Shown piece after piece: positions 1 through 10,217 of a DNA stretch of 64,000 bases (position 1 is its first letter; the number at the start of each line of letters is the position of its first letter). The notes below the pieces were generated by a model. It searched no databases. It worked only from the letters and a program-made list of their open reading frames with translations, and was not told where the DNA came from. Made by a program: the position numbers and the translations under genes. The DNA lies in contig JAVLUZ010000341.1 of assembly GCA_036768485.1 (NCBI GenBank), positions 3,591,711 through 3,655,710 on the forward strand. The letters are read 5' to 3'. The stretch is from Mermis nigrescens. Lineage: Eukaryota > Nematoda > Enoplea > Mermithida > Mermithidae.

Positions 1-103
1 TCGAAAGTAATGATTAATTAGATTATAATATTTTGTACTTTTTAGATAATAATATTTTGTACTTTTTGGACGGTTTAAATGAAAATTTTAGTACCTACCA
101 TTA

Positions 104-215
104 GTGATCGACCGGGGCCCTGGCCCGGCCCCGGCAATCCCCGGCCATTTTTAAGCATCCCGGCCCCGGCCGGAGCAAGGTCAAAAAATGGCCGGGGCCG
201 GAGAAAAATTTAGTG
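104..215. repeat. GC-rich inverted repeat of CCGG units
   Basis: A block made almost only of C and G, in runs such as GGCCCGGCCCCGG, in a surround of about 30% GC. CCCCGGCCATTTTT and its complement lie about 40 bases apart and could form a hairpin. Related CCGG-rich sequence occurs near 2517-2545 and 13688-13790. No coding signal. Confidence 0.6.
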
Positions 216-903
216 TGATTCGTATTTTGTACAGGCTGTGATACTGGCACTTATTTATCAATGAGCAAGTGTTAATTTTGAGAACTGTACTGATTAAACC
301 ATATGTATACTTACTTAGTCCTTGTTATAACTTTGCTACTGTGTATAAATGAGCTTTTACTGAATAAATGTTCAGGAAAATATGCTTGTCTTCAATTCCT
401 CCACTTAATTTATTCAAACTAAATGCTACTTTTTATTCATTCATTGATAGCTATGGCTAAAAGATTTAGAGTTAACAAATACGTTCTATTTCTAGTTGGA
501 AATTGTACGTTTTCAACTAACTATTTTTACAAAAAAACCCTTTTACATTTAATTGAATGGGAACTTGCTTTAAAACGCGTTTTTTGTGTAATAGTTATTA
601 GGACGGAGGTTAATTATAGGCGAATATAAACTACACTGCAGAATTGCGTCCGATCCGATAAACTTAATATGTCTCAAATAGTTTCCTAAGGTCCAGAGTT
701 GAGGGAGGGGTGAAATCCCAAACTGGAGGACCAGAAATTTAAGTGGTGGACTATTATTAGCCGACTCTGTTTTGTTGTACGAGCTTCTTGTGCTTGTACA
801 AAGATATCCGAAAAGGTCTTTGTTTGAGCTAACAAATTTTTGTAGCTATATTATATAAATATATTTTTAAACATACACATTTTCGCACACTATCAGTATG
901 TGA

Positions 904-1440
904 CAGTGTTTTTTTGTACAATGTACCTTTGTATATACATGAACAAAGATGGTACCCAAAAGTCTTTGTACATTTTGTACCTGTTTTTTTTGTACACGGT
1001 CCGTTTGTGCATGTACAAAGATGGTCCTCAAAAGTCTTTGTACATTTTGTACACACAAATTTTTGGTTACCTTAATATGGTACGGTAGCGATTTTAGTGT
1101 GGTAAAACAGGGTCTTTTGACTTTTGATTGTATATTTTAGCTAATTTCTGGGTTTCTAACGCCAAAAATTACTAAAATTGTCTCAAAACGGCGCGAAGCG
1201 CCTAAAAATTTGACATTTTTCCATTCTAAATACAAATTTTGCCATTTTAAAGATATATAGGACAGACACTTTTTCATATCGGAGCGAAGCGCCGAAAATT
1301 TTTTGGGATTTTACACCTTTTTACAATCTTTATCTTCCCAAAAATCTTTGTACATGTACAAAGATAGTCCTGAAAAGTCTTTGTACATCGGGAAAAATCT
1401 TTGGCGAATACAAAAAAATACTGTTTTGTACATGCAAATT
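904..1440 (+). mobile_element. Family C repeat (CAGTG ends), composite copy
   Basis: Starts with CAGTGTTTTTTTGTAC, the same end as the intact copy at 62990-63435, and carries the same interior in the opposite orientation: palindromic TGTACATGTACA blocks and two GCGC-type palindromes (1190-1202 and 1281-1293). A second partial copy starts near 1425 and runs to about 1560, and an inverted piece lies at 1745-1885. No clean target duplication, so this is a merged or rearranged cluster. Confidence 0.6.
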
Positions 1441-1954
1441 TTTGTATACTTTAATATGGTACAGTAACGATTTCAGTGTGGTAGAACATAGTTTTTCGAC
1501 CTTTAGTGGTGTATTTGGCTAATTTTTGGGTTTCTTAATATTTGACATTTTTCCATTCTAAGCGTAGTGTTGCTTATTACAAGATTTAATTCGCATATTA
1601 CAATTTTGTAATATTTCTGATTTTGTAGTACAAGTTGTTTTAGCTTTCTCAGTCGAGTTTTATGTGTGAATTCCATCAGAAGCTCATAAAAATTTCGGCA
1701 CTTCGCGCCGAAGTAATATTATCAACTAAATTCAGGCCGAATTATCACATTTAGAAGCACGGTCTTTTCGTATTTGGCGAAGACTTTTGCTGATGTACAA
1801 AGACGTTTCAGGACCATCTTTGTACATGTACAAAGATTTTTGAAGAACAAAAACTGTAAAAAGGTGTAGAATTCCTTATTGCAAATTCTACCATTCTAAA
1901 GATTTTCAGGGGGTAAGCGGCTGTAAAAATGGAGCCGCTTACCTCCCTTCCCTA

Positions 1955-2095
1955 AAGAGGCCGAGAAATATACATGTGACAGGGAGTTTGGGCCATCCCC
2001 CATCCACGCTTTGAAGCCCCGAACTTCCTTGAAAGTCAGAAAATATTTGACCACCCTCCCCCATTTTTTGGCAATTCTAAAATAATGTATCACTT
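1955..2095 (-). repeat. Family G fragment
   Basis: Resembles the reverse complement of the G-family right half seen at 24490 and 62600: ACATGTGACAGGGAGTTTGG followed by a block of Cs and a GTCAGAAAATATTTGACC stretch. Ends are eroded. Confidence 0.4.
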
Positions 2096-2266
2096 CGTGA
2101 AATTCTTATAGGTACACTTTTGCTAAATTCAAAAGGTTTTCACCAAAAATCGTCTGACAGTGACTTGTGTCTTGGACCCTGAGGGGGGGTAATACCCCTC
2201 CCTCTTATGGGAATGTGTGATGTCTCATTTATTACATCCAATACCTATTGCATCCAATCGCTACAG

Positions 2267-2359
2267 CAGCAGTAGCAGTAGCGAAGATTCAAATGATATA
2301 GAGTGTGCTAATAGCAGCGACATAGACTTTATCGATGATTCAAACAATGAAACAATGGA
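2267..2359 (+). CDS. RRP12: Candidate RRP12 acidic exon with an unusual donor
   Basis: A clean acceptor (CTACAG at 2261-2266) opens a frame of Ser, Asp, Glu and Asn residues (SSSSSSEDSNDIE, then SSDIDFIDDSNNETM). This matches the acidic linker of RRP12 just upstream of the firm exon at 2724. The frame meets TAA at 2361. If it ends after 2359 the phase (2) fits the next exon exactly, and the following bases are CTAAAT, one base from a GTAAAT donor. A canonical but weaker GT at 2303 also keeps phase 2. So this is an exon with a changed or mis-sequenced donor, a shorter exon, or an alternative end. Confidence 0.45.
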
Positions 2360-2569
2360 CTAAATTTGTTTCTTGTGACATTAATAGTAATCAAACTTGA
2401 TATGAAAAGGCACACCTAACTTTGCGCTTGCCATTTACTACTGAATGGAGCAGTCACTCATTATTTCTTTTCCTATGCTCACCCCAAGTATGTGTCATGC
2501 AATATTTTCCTTGTCTGACCCCGGCCAGCCCCGATTCGAAACCGATTGTTTTACTTCTCGGCCTCAATG

Positions 2570-2645
2570 TTTTATAATAAATTATTATAATTATGATTAT
2601 ATGTGATTATAATATAATTATTATAATTATTGTTATATTATAATC
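2570..2645. repeat. AT-rich TTATAATTAT simple repeat
   Basis: Degenerate tandem of TTATAAT and ATTATAATTA, with strong self-complementarity. It lies in the intron just upstream of the RRP12 exon at 2724. Confidence 0.7.
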
Positions 2646-2723
2646 AATCGGTTATCCACCTCAGTTTTGTCGGTATGATCATGAAATGCGTTCATGATTT
2701 CTATGCTGTTGTGCATTGTTCAG

Positions 2724-2908
2724 ACGATCGGTAAGCGTGCCAGTGTTCTTGCAAGAAGGAGACGATAATGGAGAAATTTTGGACTTTTTGGATACAAAGT
2801 CTATTTCTATGATGACGACATGTGCTGATAGAATCTCGGCCAAGTCTAAATCGGAACGTAAAAATCACGGTTTCAAAACAGATGATAAAGGACGTCTGAT
2901 AATAGGAG
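2724..2908 (+). CDS. RRP12: RRP12 exon (LDFLD...GRLIIG)
   Basis: Acceptor TTCAG at 2719-2723 and donor GAG|GTGAGC at 2909. Enters in phase 2 and leaves in phase 1. It encodes NHGFKTDDKGRLII, the best-conserved block of the RRP12 tail. The open frame runs past the donor to a stop at 2938-2940 only by chance; that part is already a G-family transposon end. Confidence 0.9.
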
Positions 2909-5900
2909 GTGAGCAAGAATTAGTCAAGTCATACATGTAACGGCTCGAAATTTTGGTTGGGGGATCCACGGCTAATTTTAGGAGGGGAGGGGGTGGTAAA
3001 TGACCTCCGATTTTTGACTAAAAACGGCCAAAAAATTTAATTGTTTCCAAAAATCAAAATGGCTGAAAATTTAATCTCTTTTAAAAAATCGGGGGGGGGG
3101 GCTGGAGGCGAGAAGGTCAAAAGTTTTTTGGCTTTGGGGCTGGGGTGTGTATGTGGGCTGCACCGAAATTGGGGGGTGCAAGAGTTTTCAAAGGTCAAAA
3201 ATGGTCTTTAAAATGGTGGTATGGTGAAAAGACACAATTTTTCAACGTTTCTCATCCTGCACTCTCCATTGACATCAAAAAATTGCGGAAAAGACAAAAA
3301 AATTCAAAAATTGAATTCTGGGAAATATTTTGGTTTTTGTGGGGGGGGGTACTCGGCCTTCTGGGGGTGCATACCCCCTCGCATACCTCCCCCTCACGCT
3401 TACGTGTGATGGGGTGGTGGACGGCTGACTTTGGGTAGGGGATCCCCTCATCCCCATTGTTACATGTATGAGTGAAGTTACTGCTGAACGTTTGAAAGAA
3501 AGTAGAATATAACTTGTCCGACAATAGCACATTTATTGCCGGCCAATTTTAGGGGGAACGACTCTGAATTTCTAGCCAAAAATTGCAAAAAACGTAATAT
3601 GGCGCAAAAACGCATATTTTTTTGCCTACAATGGGGGTGGTAGAAACTATTAGTCCTCTGGAATGGGTAAAAAATCGCAGTTTTTTGGGATGGGGAACCG
3701 ACTCTGGATGGGGGATTTCCCGACCCATTTCCCTGTTATGTACATATGCATATTGTCATTAGCTTCTTTACTCATGAAATGAAGACATTATTTTATTAAT
3801 GCAGTTCGTTTTCAGTAGTTTTTTAAAGATAAGGTACAAAAAATGATTATTTAATTAAATTAATATGAGTTAAATTAAAAATAAATAAATTGAATTAAAT
3901 GCGGACGTGCGCGTGTTCACTGTTGTTGTTATTATACATGTAATGGCTCGAAAGTTTTGAAACATATATCGACCGAGATATTTTCGAAATGAAGAAATGA
4001 AAGGAATTCACATTTTTCATCAAACACTTATTTAAGCCTAAAAGGCTTAAAAGATAAGGATTTCTCCTTAAAATCGACTAAGTAGTTCAATAGCGGACGT
4101 CTGTAATTCAGTAGAGTCATTTGTCAATAGTAATACAAATACATGATCATGAGGGGTTTGTTGGGGTTGGTTTCACCCTCCAGAAAATTTTTCAACCCTC
4201 TCCCAGAAATTTTTCACTCTCCCCAGAATTCGCGATTTTTGAAAAGTTTAGAAAAAATTTTCCTGCAAAATTCATAGAAAAGGTAGTTTTTTAAATGTAG
4301 CGTTTTTGGCTATCCTTTTGCTCAAAAGTGTCAAATTTTCGGCACTTCGCGCCATATACTTACGTTTTAACTATATTTTGTTCAATTTATTCGATTTTTT
4401 CATTTTTTTCGAATTTTTTTGGGTTTTTATGCTCTAGAAAGATGGAGCATTGTCAGAAACGCAAAAAAACGTAGTATTTCAATTAGTTCAATGGTTTTAT
4501 TAATTTTTTAAATATTAATTTACAAATAATAATTTAATTCGATGCGCTGCATGGCAATTTTGTAGGAGGGATGAAACCAAAAATTTTATCTAAGGTGTCT
4601 TTTTTGATAAATTTTGATCGAATGAACGTAGCTAGACAAAAATAAATATAAAGTGCATAAATAATAATACAAATGATAAATATTTAAAACACAAAATTTG
4701 GACAAAATGTCGTATTTATGCAAATGTAAATGGGGCTTGAAAATACCTAATATGAGCTTTAATCGCCCGACGTTAACTACTTTCTACAGCTCAATATGGC
4801 TCTAGTCGCTCTCTATTTTATTTTCAAATCTTAGGACCATTAATGAAGGGCTCGATGTTTTTGGTGGGGGCATACATGCACAGCATGGGAATTCTGGGGG
4901 GGGAGGTTGAAATTATAAAGTGCTTTTTTCGGGTCCAAAAATAATAGGCACGCGTCAAAAACATCATTCTTCACCGTTTTTGATGATGCTCTATCTTTCT
5001 AGAGCATAAAAAAATTTCGACAAAAATCAAAAAAGTCGGAACAAATTGAACAAAATATAGTCAAAACATGAGCATAATGCGGCGAAGCGCCGAAAATTTG
5101 GAACTTTCGAATAAATAAATAGATAGCTAAAAAGGCTTTAAAAGCATCTTTTCTACAAATTTTCGGGAACTTTCAAAAAATCGCTAATTCTGGGGGGGTG
5201 AAAAAATATTTTTTGCGTGAGGGGGTGAAAATCTTTCTGGGGGTTGAAACCCTCAAACCCCCTCCAAGATCATGTATGATGGGGGGTCTCCGGCCATTTC
5301 TAGGGGAGGGAAATGACTTACAATTTTCGGCCAATAACGGCCAAAATATCTGGCTTTCGGGGGATGACAGACGACCAACTTCGGGTGGGGGATTTCTATC
5401 CCCCTCTTACATGTATGCTTAAGACTAATGGTTTAATTTAATAAGATTCAGTATTCGTTTGTAATATCGTTTTAGCTAGCGACGAGAATGAGAATATAAC
5501 AAAGGAAAACATTGACTTGACTAAACGAAAAGTCGATAGTGATAATCAAGGTGGTTCTAAAAAACGTAAGAAAATCGACTTTACTCGCGACGACGAAGAT
5601 TCGGACATCGATGAGGCATTGCATTACAAGCCTGGCGGGAGTGGCATACATCGGTATTTAATTTATTAATTTATTCAAATATTTACATATCTTATATCAA
5701 CCTTGTTTAATTAATTTTTTAATGATATTTTATGTAGTCAGTTTCTATTCTACATATTAATAATGTATGCTGCTTATTTAATGTGCTAATGATCTTGTCA
5801 TGACACATAATATAGATTATTAGTAACGATAAGATCTCGACTCGGCACTTTTCTATTTTTTATTAGGTTTTATAGTGAAAAATGCAAAAAATTACTTAAA

Positions 5901-8407
5901 ATTTTCGTGGTCACCAGTTGAAAAAATCATGTACATATAGAAATCGGGCATTCATGTGCAGTGTAGGAAAAGACAACCTTCCAGTCTCGGATGGATTTCA
6001 ATCGCTCTGTGGATATGAAACATAGGGACATATTTCATAGAAACATGAAAAATGAGGAATGCTAAAATAGACTGAAATTCAAATTTAATTGATAATTGGA
6101 GATAATCTGAATTTCGATGCTAATTTTTTAAAAGTCATTTATGGCGCTGATTGCTATTTTGATTTGGTAGCTTTCATCCAGTGCCGGATCTGGGATTTTC
6201 TTCAAGGGGGACGGTACCCCAAATTTTCCAGAAACAGTCAAAAATAGGTCCAAAAATTTGCCCTTCACGCGCGAAACAGCGTTTTTCGGCGTGTTACATT
6301 GTATATTTTTACTTGAAATCACTTTTGACGCAATATTTTTTCGAAAAATTTTGAAATTTTCATTAATTTTGTGAGAAGAAATCAATAAAATTTGTTAGTC
6401 TTTAGCGAAAATCTGGCGCGAAGCGCCGGAAAATTTGTGAAATTTCGGCGGATGGCCGTTTAGAAGCTTGATTTACTGCATGATTTACCTGTACTTGTAG
6501 CATTTGACGCAAAACGTCGAAAATTTTTGATTGAAAATAGAAGAAAAATAAGCTGAAATAGCTATTTCTGCTGTTGAAATTGTTTTGAAATTTATTTTAT
6601 GGGGAAAAATGGCTTTTAGGTCGCCAATAAAGTAAATAAGTGTCGTTAATAAGGTATTATCCGGCGCGAAATCAGAAAGTATGGTTACTGACGGCCTAAA
6701 ATCATCGCAAATTACATATCCATCCTTTATCTCGCCAAATATTTTTCTGGCCAATGGAAGGGCCGCCCCCTTAAGTCCGTCTCCCTTCAGTGCGCCCCCT
6801 TCAATCCGCCCCCTTAGGTCCGCCCCTGCTTTCATTCCTTCTGTTGTATTTATGTTCATAAGTCCTGAATTTCAGGTATATCATCTATTGCAGATGTTTG
6901 TCTGCAGCATGATTTTGCACAGGATGATTGATTATTACATTAATTCTCAAGCGTATTATGTTAAAAATATGAACTTGATGTCTGTTTAAATAATAAGTTA
7001 TGCTCTTTTTTGCTTTTTTACTTTCAGTTTATTAGTTAGAAGGACACATTACTGGAAAACTACCACCGTTCGTTCCTTATTGGAAATTTTAGGCTAAAAA
7101 TTGAGGTTGAAGACGGAATTTGTTAAATAAAATAAATTGGAAAAAATTGTGATGGAAATGAGTTGTTTGAGTCAGGATGATTGATTATGGGCGTGAATCG
7201 TGTTATTGTCACCGTTGCAAGTTTGCCATTATGACTTTAAAATACTCTTATTTTCGCTTATTTACTGAATTGATTGTTTTAATTGTTAGAAGGACGCCTT
7301 ACTGAAAAACTACCACCTTGTTTTTATTAAAAAGTTTGAGTCAAAGCTGAAGACGAAGGCCGAATTTTCTCTGCGAGTAAGTTATAAAGAAAATATGATG
7401 AAAATTAGTTGTTTAAATCTGATATTTGACTTTCGGCGTAAACTGTGTTTTTGTCACCGTAAGTTTGTCATTGTGATTTCCAAACAGTGGTGAATCCAGG
7501 ATTTTTCGACACGGGGCGGAACCCAGATTTTTCTAACAGTATCAAAAATTTTCCAAAAGTACGTCCATTATGTTTAAAAAATCTCCACGAAAAAAAGTGC
7601 AAAATTAGCGCAAAAATCGGCACAAAGCACCGAAAAAATACTCGTGAAATTATTTTAAGCACTAAAAAATCTTTGTTCTGTACATATACAACTCTTCTTA
7701 CGTAAAAATATAGTTTTTAGAGCGCCAATAAAGTCACTAAATGTCATTATTGCATACTACTCGGCGCGAAGCGCCTGAAAAAATTTGAAAAATCGTGAAA
7801 ACAAATGGCTGAAATCATTAAAAATTACATATCATGGGGGATGCGGCCGCCCCTTCCCCCGTCACCTCCTAATCCGGGCTCGTTTCCAGATTTTGTTATT
7901 TGGTCGCTGCCCATGTATGGTTGCGACCACACATGGGCATGGAAGGTGTTGGGGGGTTTGCACCCCCAGATGTTGAAACCCCCAGATTACTCTTGGCCCC
8001 CAGAATTCTATTTTCAGTAACATTTTTGGCAATTTTATCCACCCTGACCCCCCCCAAATTTTCTTGCTGCCCATCTATGGGTGCGAATTTTCGCTTATTT
8101 ACCAACTTTATTACTACATATCCTTCATGCAAACCTGATTCGCTTAGTTTATTTGTAAATTTCCACTTTAAGTGTTACCAACGACGATAATCTGCGAGAA
8201 GACGGGAGTCAATTCAAGGCTAAGAAAGCCAGAGGCGATGTTAAGAAAGGGTCTATGCAGCCTTACGCTTACGTTCCTTTTGACTTCAAGCAACTGAACA
8301 GGCGGAAACGGGCAAAGTCGGCTGGAAAATACAGACACTTGATGCAGGGTGCCCAGAAGGGCGCTACGAAAGGTTCCAAAGGTCGCAAAAAATCGAGAAA
8401 AATGTGA
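2724..8407 (+). CDS. RRP12: RRP12, C-terminal part (ribosome biogenesis protein)
   Basis: RRP12 is a nucleolar/nuclear HEAT-repeat protein needed for maturation and export of ribosomal subunits. Only the C-terminal tail is in the window; the HEAT repeats lie upstream. Firm exons are 2724-2908, 5476-5653 and 8173-8407. The joined tail has the family order: an acidic FLQEGDDNGEILDFLD segment, KNHGFKTDDKGRLII, a lysine-rich stretch, the GGSGIHR motif, KAKKARGDVKK, PYAYVPF, and a basic end with LNRRKR. Phases fit at both junctions: the codons are completed across the introns as GCT (Ala) and CGT (Arg). The stop is TGA at 8405-8407. Introns hold families A, D, F and G. A polyadenylation signal AATAAA lies at 8934-8939, so a D element (8436-8900) would fall inside the 3' UTR. 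The gene lies head-to-tail with TPK1. Confidence 0.9.
2930..3470 (+). mobile_element. Family G element with a nested family A copy
   Basis: Ends are inverted (CATACATGTAA at left, TTACATGTATG at right) and flanked by AGTCAAGT and AGTGAAGT, 7 of 8 bases identical. Without the nested A copy (3148-3408 plus one duplication) it is about 270 bp. It sits 21 bases after the RRP12 splice donor. The order of insertion is clear: G first, A later. Confidence 0.75.
3148..3408 (+). mobile_element. Family A MITE (A1)
   Basis: About 261 bp, with the A-family order: TGGGC end, AAATGGTGGTATGG box, CATTGGCATC-like box, then GGGGGTGCATACCCCC near the right end. Flanks CTGGGGTG and ATGGGGTG match at 7 of 8 bases. 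Confidence 0.85.
3540..3740 (+). repeat. Degenerate family G copy
   Basis: Shares with G1 the GGCCAATTTTAGGGGG start, the CCAAAAATTGC box and the GACTCTGGATGGGGGATT block before a TGTACATATG end. No target duplication is visible. From 3740 to about 4140 I see only AT-rich sequence with no gene or clear repeat. Confidence 0.5.
4142..4470 (-). mobile_element. Family F element, truncated, reverse orientation
   Basis: Reverse-complement match to the F copy at 4871-5278: CCTCCAGAAAATTTT and CCCCAGAATTCGCGATTT boxes, the GGCACTTCGCGCC palindrome (4341-4353), then the GATGGAGCATTGTCAGAAACG box. One end is missing. With 4871-5278 it forms a spaced inverted pair inside one RRP12 intron. Confidence 0.6.
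4871..5278 (+). mobile_element. Family F element
   Basis: Starts CATACATGCACAGCATGG and ends CATGTATG. It contains the box with CAAAAACATCATTCTTCACCG, a CAAAATATAGTCAAAAC box and the palindrome at 5081-5091. Flanks match poorly, so the boundaries are approximate. Confidence 0.65.
5279..5418 (+). repeat. Short family G copy abutting family F
   Basis: GGGGGGTCTCCGGCCATTTC at the start and GGGTGGGGGATTTCTATCCC before a TTACATGTATG end match the G family. It touches the F element at 4871-5278 without a spacer. Confidence 0.55.
5476..5653 (+). CDS. RRP12: RRP12 exon (Lys-rich linker and GGSGIHR)
   Basis: Acceptor TTTTAG at 5470-5475, donor ATCG|GTATTT. The next AG (5479) would put a stop in frame, so the first is chosen. 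Encodes an acidic and lysine-rich linker (KRKKIDF) and ends with KPGGSGIH plus two bases of an Arg codon. GGSGIHR is a signature of the RRP12 C terminus. The intron after it, 5654-6178, shows no feature beyond AT-rich sequence. Confidence 0.9.
6179..6828 (+). mobile_element. Family D element (hAT-like, CAGTGCCGGAT ends)
   Basis: 650 bp. Left end CAGTGCCGGATCTGGG, right end TCCGCCCCTG, inverted. Flanks CTTTCATC and CTTTCATT match at 7 of 8. It contains the GGCGCGAAGCGCC palindrome at 6415-6427. The interior has no long frame with family similarity. Confidence 0.8.
7485..7882 (+). mobile_element. Family D element
   Basis: 398 bp, CAGTGGTGAATCCAGG at left and CCTAATCCGGGCTCG at right. Flanks TTTCCAAA and TTTCCAGA match at 7 of 8. 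Carries the palindrome at 7763-7775. Confidence 0.8.
7928..8079 (-). mobile_element. Family B MITE
   Basis: 152 bp, CACACATGGGC at left and GCTGCCCATCTATG at right. Flanks GTTGCGAC and GGTGCGAA match at 6 of 8. A truncated second B end (7896-7919) directly precedes it. It lies about 90 bp upstream of the last RRP12 exon. Confidence 0.75.
8173..8407 (+). CDS. RRP12: RRP12 terminal exon
   Basis: Acceptor CTTTAAG at 8166-8172; the first base completes an Arg codon (CGT). Encodes 77 residues with KAKKARGDVKKGSMQPYAYVP followed by a strongly basic end, as in RRP12 of other animals. Stop TGA at 8405. Confidence 0.92.
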
Positions 8408-8435
8408 TTAGTCTGATTTTTGTCGTTGTTTTAGT

Positions 8436-8900
8436 CAGTGGCGGATCCAGGATTTTCTGATAGGGACGGGCGTATTACCTAATTTTCGTAGACATGTCAA
8501 GAATTGTCCAAAAAATCTGTCCAGGCTACTTAAAGTAGCGCTTTTTTGCCGTCTTTCGATAGGCAGAATCATTAGTGTGTAATCCAAAAAGAGTTATAAA
8601 TTCTCAAAAGTTTTCTACTAAAAACGCACAGAATTAGTGCGAAATCGACGAAAAACACCGAAAAAATACTCGAGAAATCGTTGTAACAACTAAAAAATCC
8701 TTTTTCTGTACGTAAACTAATCTTCTGACGTACAAATGAAGTTTTTAGATCGCCAAGAAAGTCAGCAAATGTGATTAAATTCGAAAACTCGTCATAAAAA
8801 ATGGCTAAAATCATAAAAAATACACATTATCCTCTATTATTCCCAACTAGTTTTTGATGACAGGAGGCGGCCTCCTCGCTCCCCTCTAAATCCGCTCCTG
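8436..8900 (+). mobile_element. Family D element in the RRP12 3' region
   Basis: 465 bp, CAGTGGCGGATCCAGG at left and TCCGCTCCTG at right. Flanks GTTTTAGT and CTTTTTTT match at 6 of 8. It starts 28 bases after the RRP12 stop and precedes the first AATAAA. Confidence 0.75.
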
Positions 8901-8933
8901 CTTTTTTTCTGTTATCTGCATTGATGATTGGAT

Positions 8934-8939
8934 AATAAA
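8934..8939 (+). promoter_or_regulatory. Candidate RRP12 polyadenylation signal
   Basis: AATAAA, the first one after the RRP12 stop. From 8940 to 9455 I see no gene; the TPK1 promoter and non-coding first exon should lie somewhere before 10022, but no sequence feature fixes them. Confidence 0.4.
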
Positions 8940-9455
8940 ATTTATGGAATCCGGAATGATTTATGTATGTAAATGCGGGCACAGTTGCTGCTCCTTATTC
9001 GTTTCTCGTATTTTCTTCTGCGCATTTATTTGCAGAGCGTTGAAATAATATGATTGTTCCTTCTTTAGTTAGGTACGAATAGCAACAGAGGTCGAGCAAT
9101 GCGTTTTTTGCGCAGCTGCCGCTTGCTAAACCAATTTAAATCGACGATAAAAGTGGTTCAGACATGCTCTTATTTTTTGAATATGTTTCTCATGTATTTT
9201 GACTCTGTATAGCAGTGAATTGGGTGTAATTCAAAATTTTAGCATCCCTAATTAAATGTACAATAAAAAATATAATAAAACTATAATTCTATTTTGACTT
9301 TTCATGCTAAATCATCGGTGCAATTAAAGAGCGATTTTCTATTAATTTGTTGATATCACAGACCTTCACCTTTTAAAAATAAGTAAATAGATCATTATCC
9401 GCCATTATTAGTTTTGTTTTTGGAACGTGTATTTCGAATTGTCCAAGGAGCTAAC

Positions 9456-9738
9456 CATAGATGCACAGCATGGCCAATCTGGGAGGGTCAGCTGGTCTGG
9501 GGGTCAGGAATTGTTTTTGGGCCGAGATGACCTCAGAAACTGATATAAGCGCTAAAATAGCGTTAAACTGACGTTATTACACAGTTTATGGCCAATTTAA
9601 AGTACTTTAGGGAAAACTTTAATTTTTATTCATTTCTGGCCTTCATTTTGGCATATTTTCCCGAGAAAATTTCCAATTTTTTCATTTTGGGGTCTGGCTG
9701 GACCCCCCGATTTCCCTTCCTGCCCTTGTGCATGTCTG
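9456..9738 (+). mobile_element. Family E element with perfect target duplication
   Basis: 283 bp. CATAGATGCACAGCATGG at left, TGTGCATGTCTG at right. The flanking 8-mer GAGCTAAC is identical on both sides (9448-9455 and 9739-9746). Confidence 0.88.
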
Positions 9739-10033
9739 GAGCTAACCCGAAAGGCCTTGCTATACTTGCCTACTTCGCTGAAATAAAATAAGTCAAATGC
9801 GTTTTTTGTCGCTATAAAGTATTATCTATAATCTTAAAAATGAAATCGTATTGAAAAAATTGCCCGTCGCTCGCTGAGCCAGTCGATGTTAAGCGAACGT
9901 AGTGAGGGACGCATAAAGTATTATTACAGAGAACTTTGTTTAATATTCAGTTTATGTACAATTTTCATTAACTGAATTATTCCATCCAGCTCTCAATGGA
10001 ACTACAAACGTGATCATTTCAGGCTCATAGAGG

Positions 10034-10217
10034 ATGACGTCAAACGGAAGTGATAATTGTCATTCCATGAAATGTGTCAAAGAAACAGATGTAAAAACAT
10101 ACCGGCCGACTGATTTATTAGACATTAATTGTGGATTAAATTGCTGCTTAATTCTTTTGAACGGGCAAGCCAATTGCCCGTGCATAGACAATCACATTGA
10201 TCGAATCTGGAATCGGA
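10034..10217 (+). CDS. TPK1: TPK1 coding exon 1
   Basis: The exon itself starts at 10023 after TTTCAG. Encodes 61 residues including YRPTDLLDINCGLNCCLILL and DRIWNR. Donor A|GTAGGT, phase 1. Using this donor with the acceptor at 14858 gives NRSTYRVCADGAANRLY, the same length as the human segment, which decides between alternative splice sites. Confidence 0.92.

Noticed and set aside
829..1140. Cys-rich small frames on both strands
   Set aside because: Produced by the TGTACAAAG palindromes of family C, which read as Cys-Thr-Lys in several frames.
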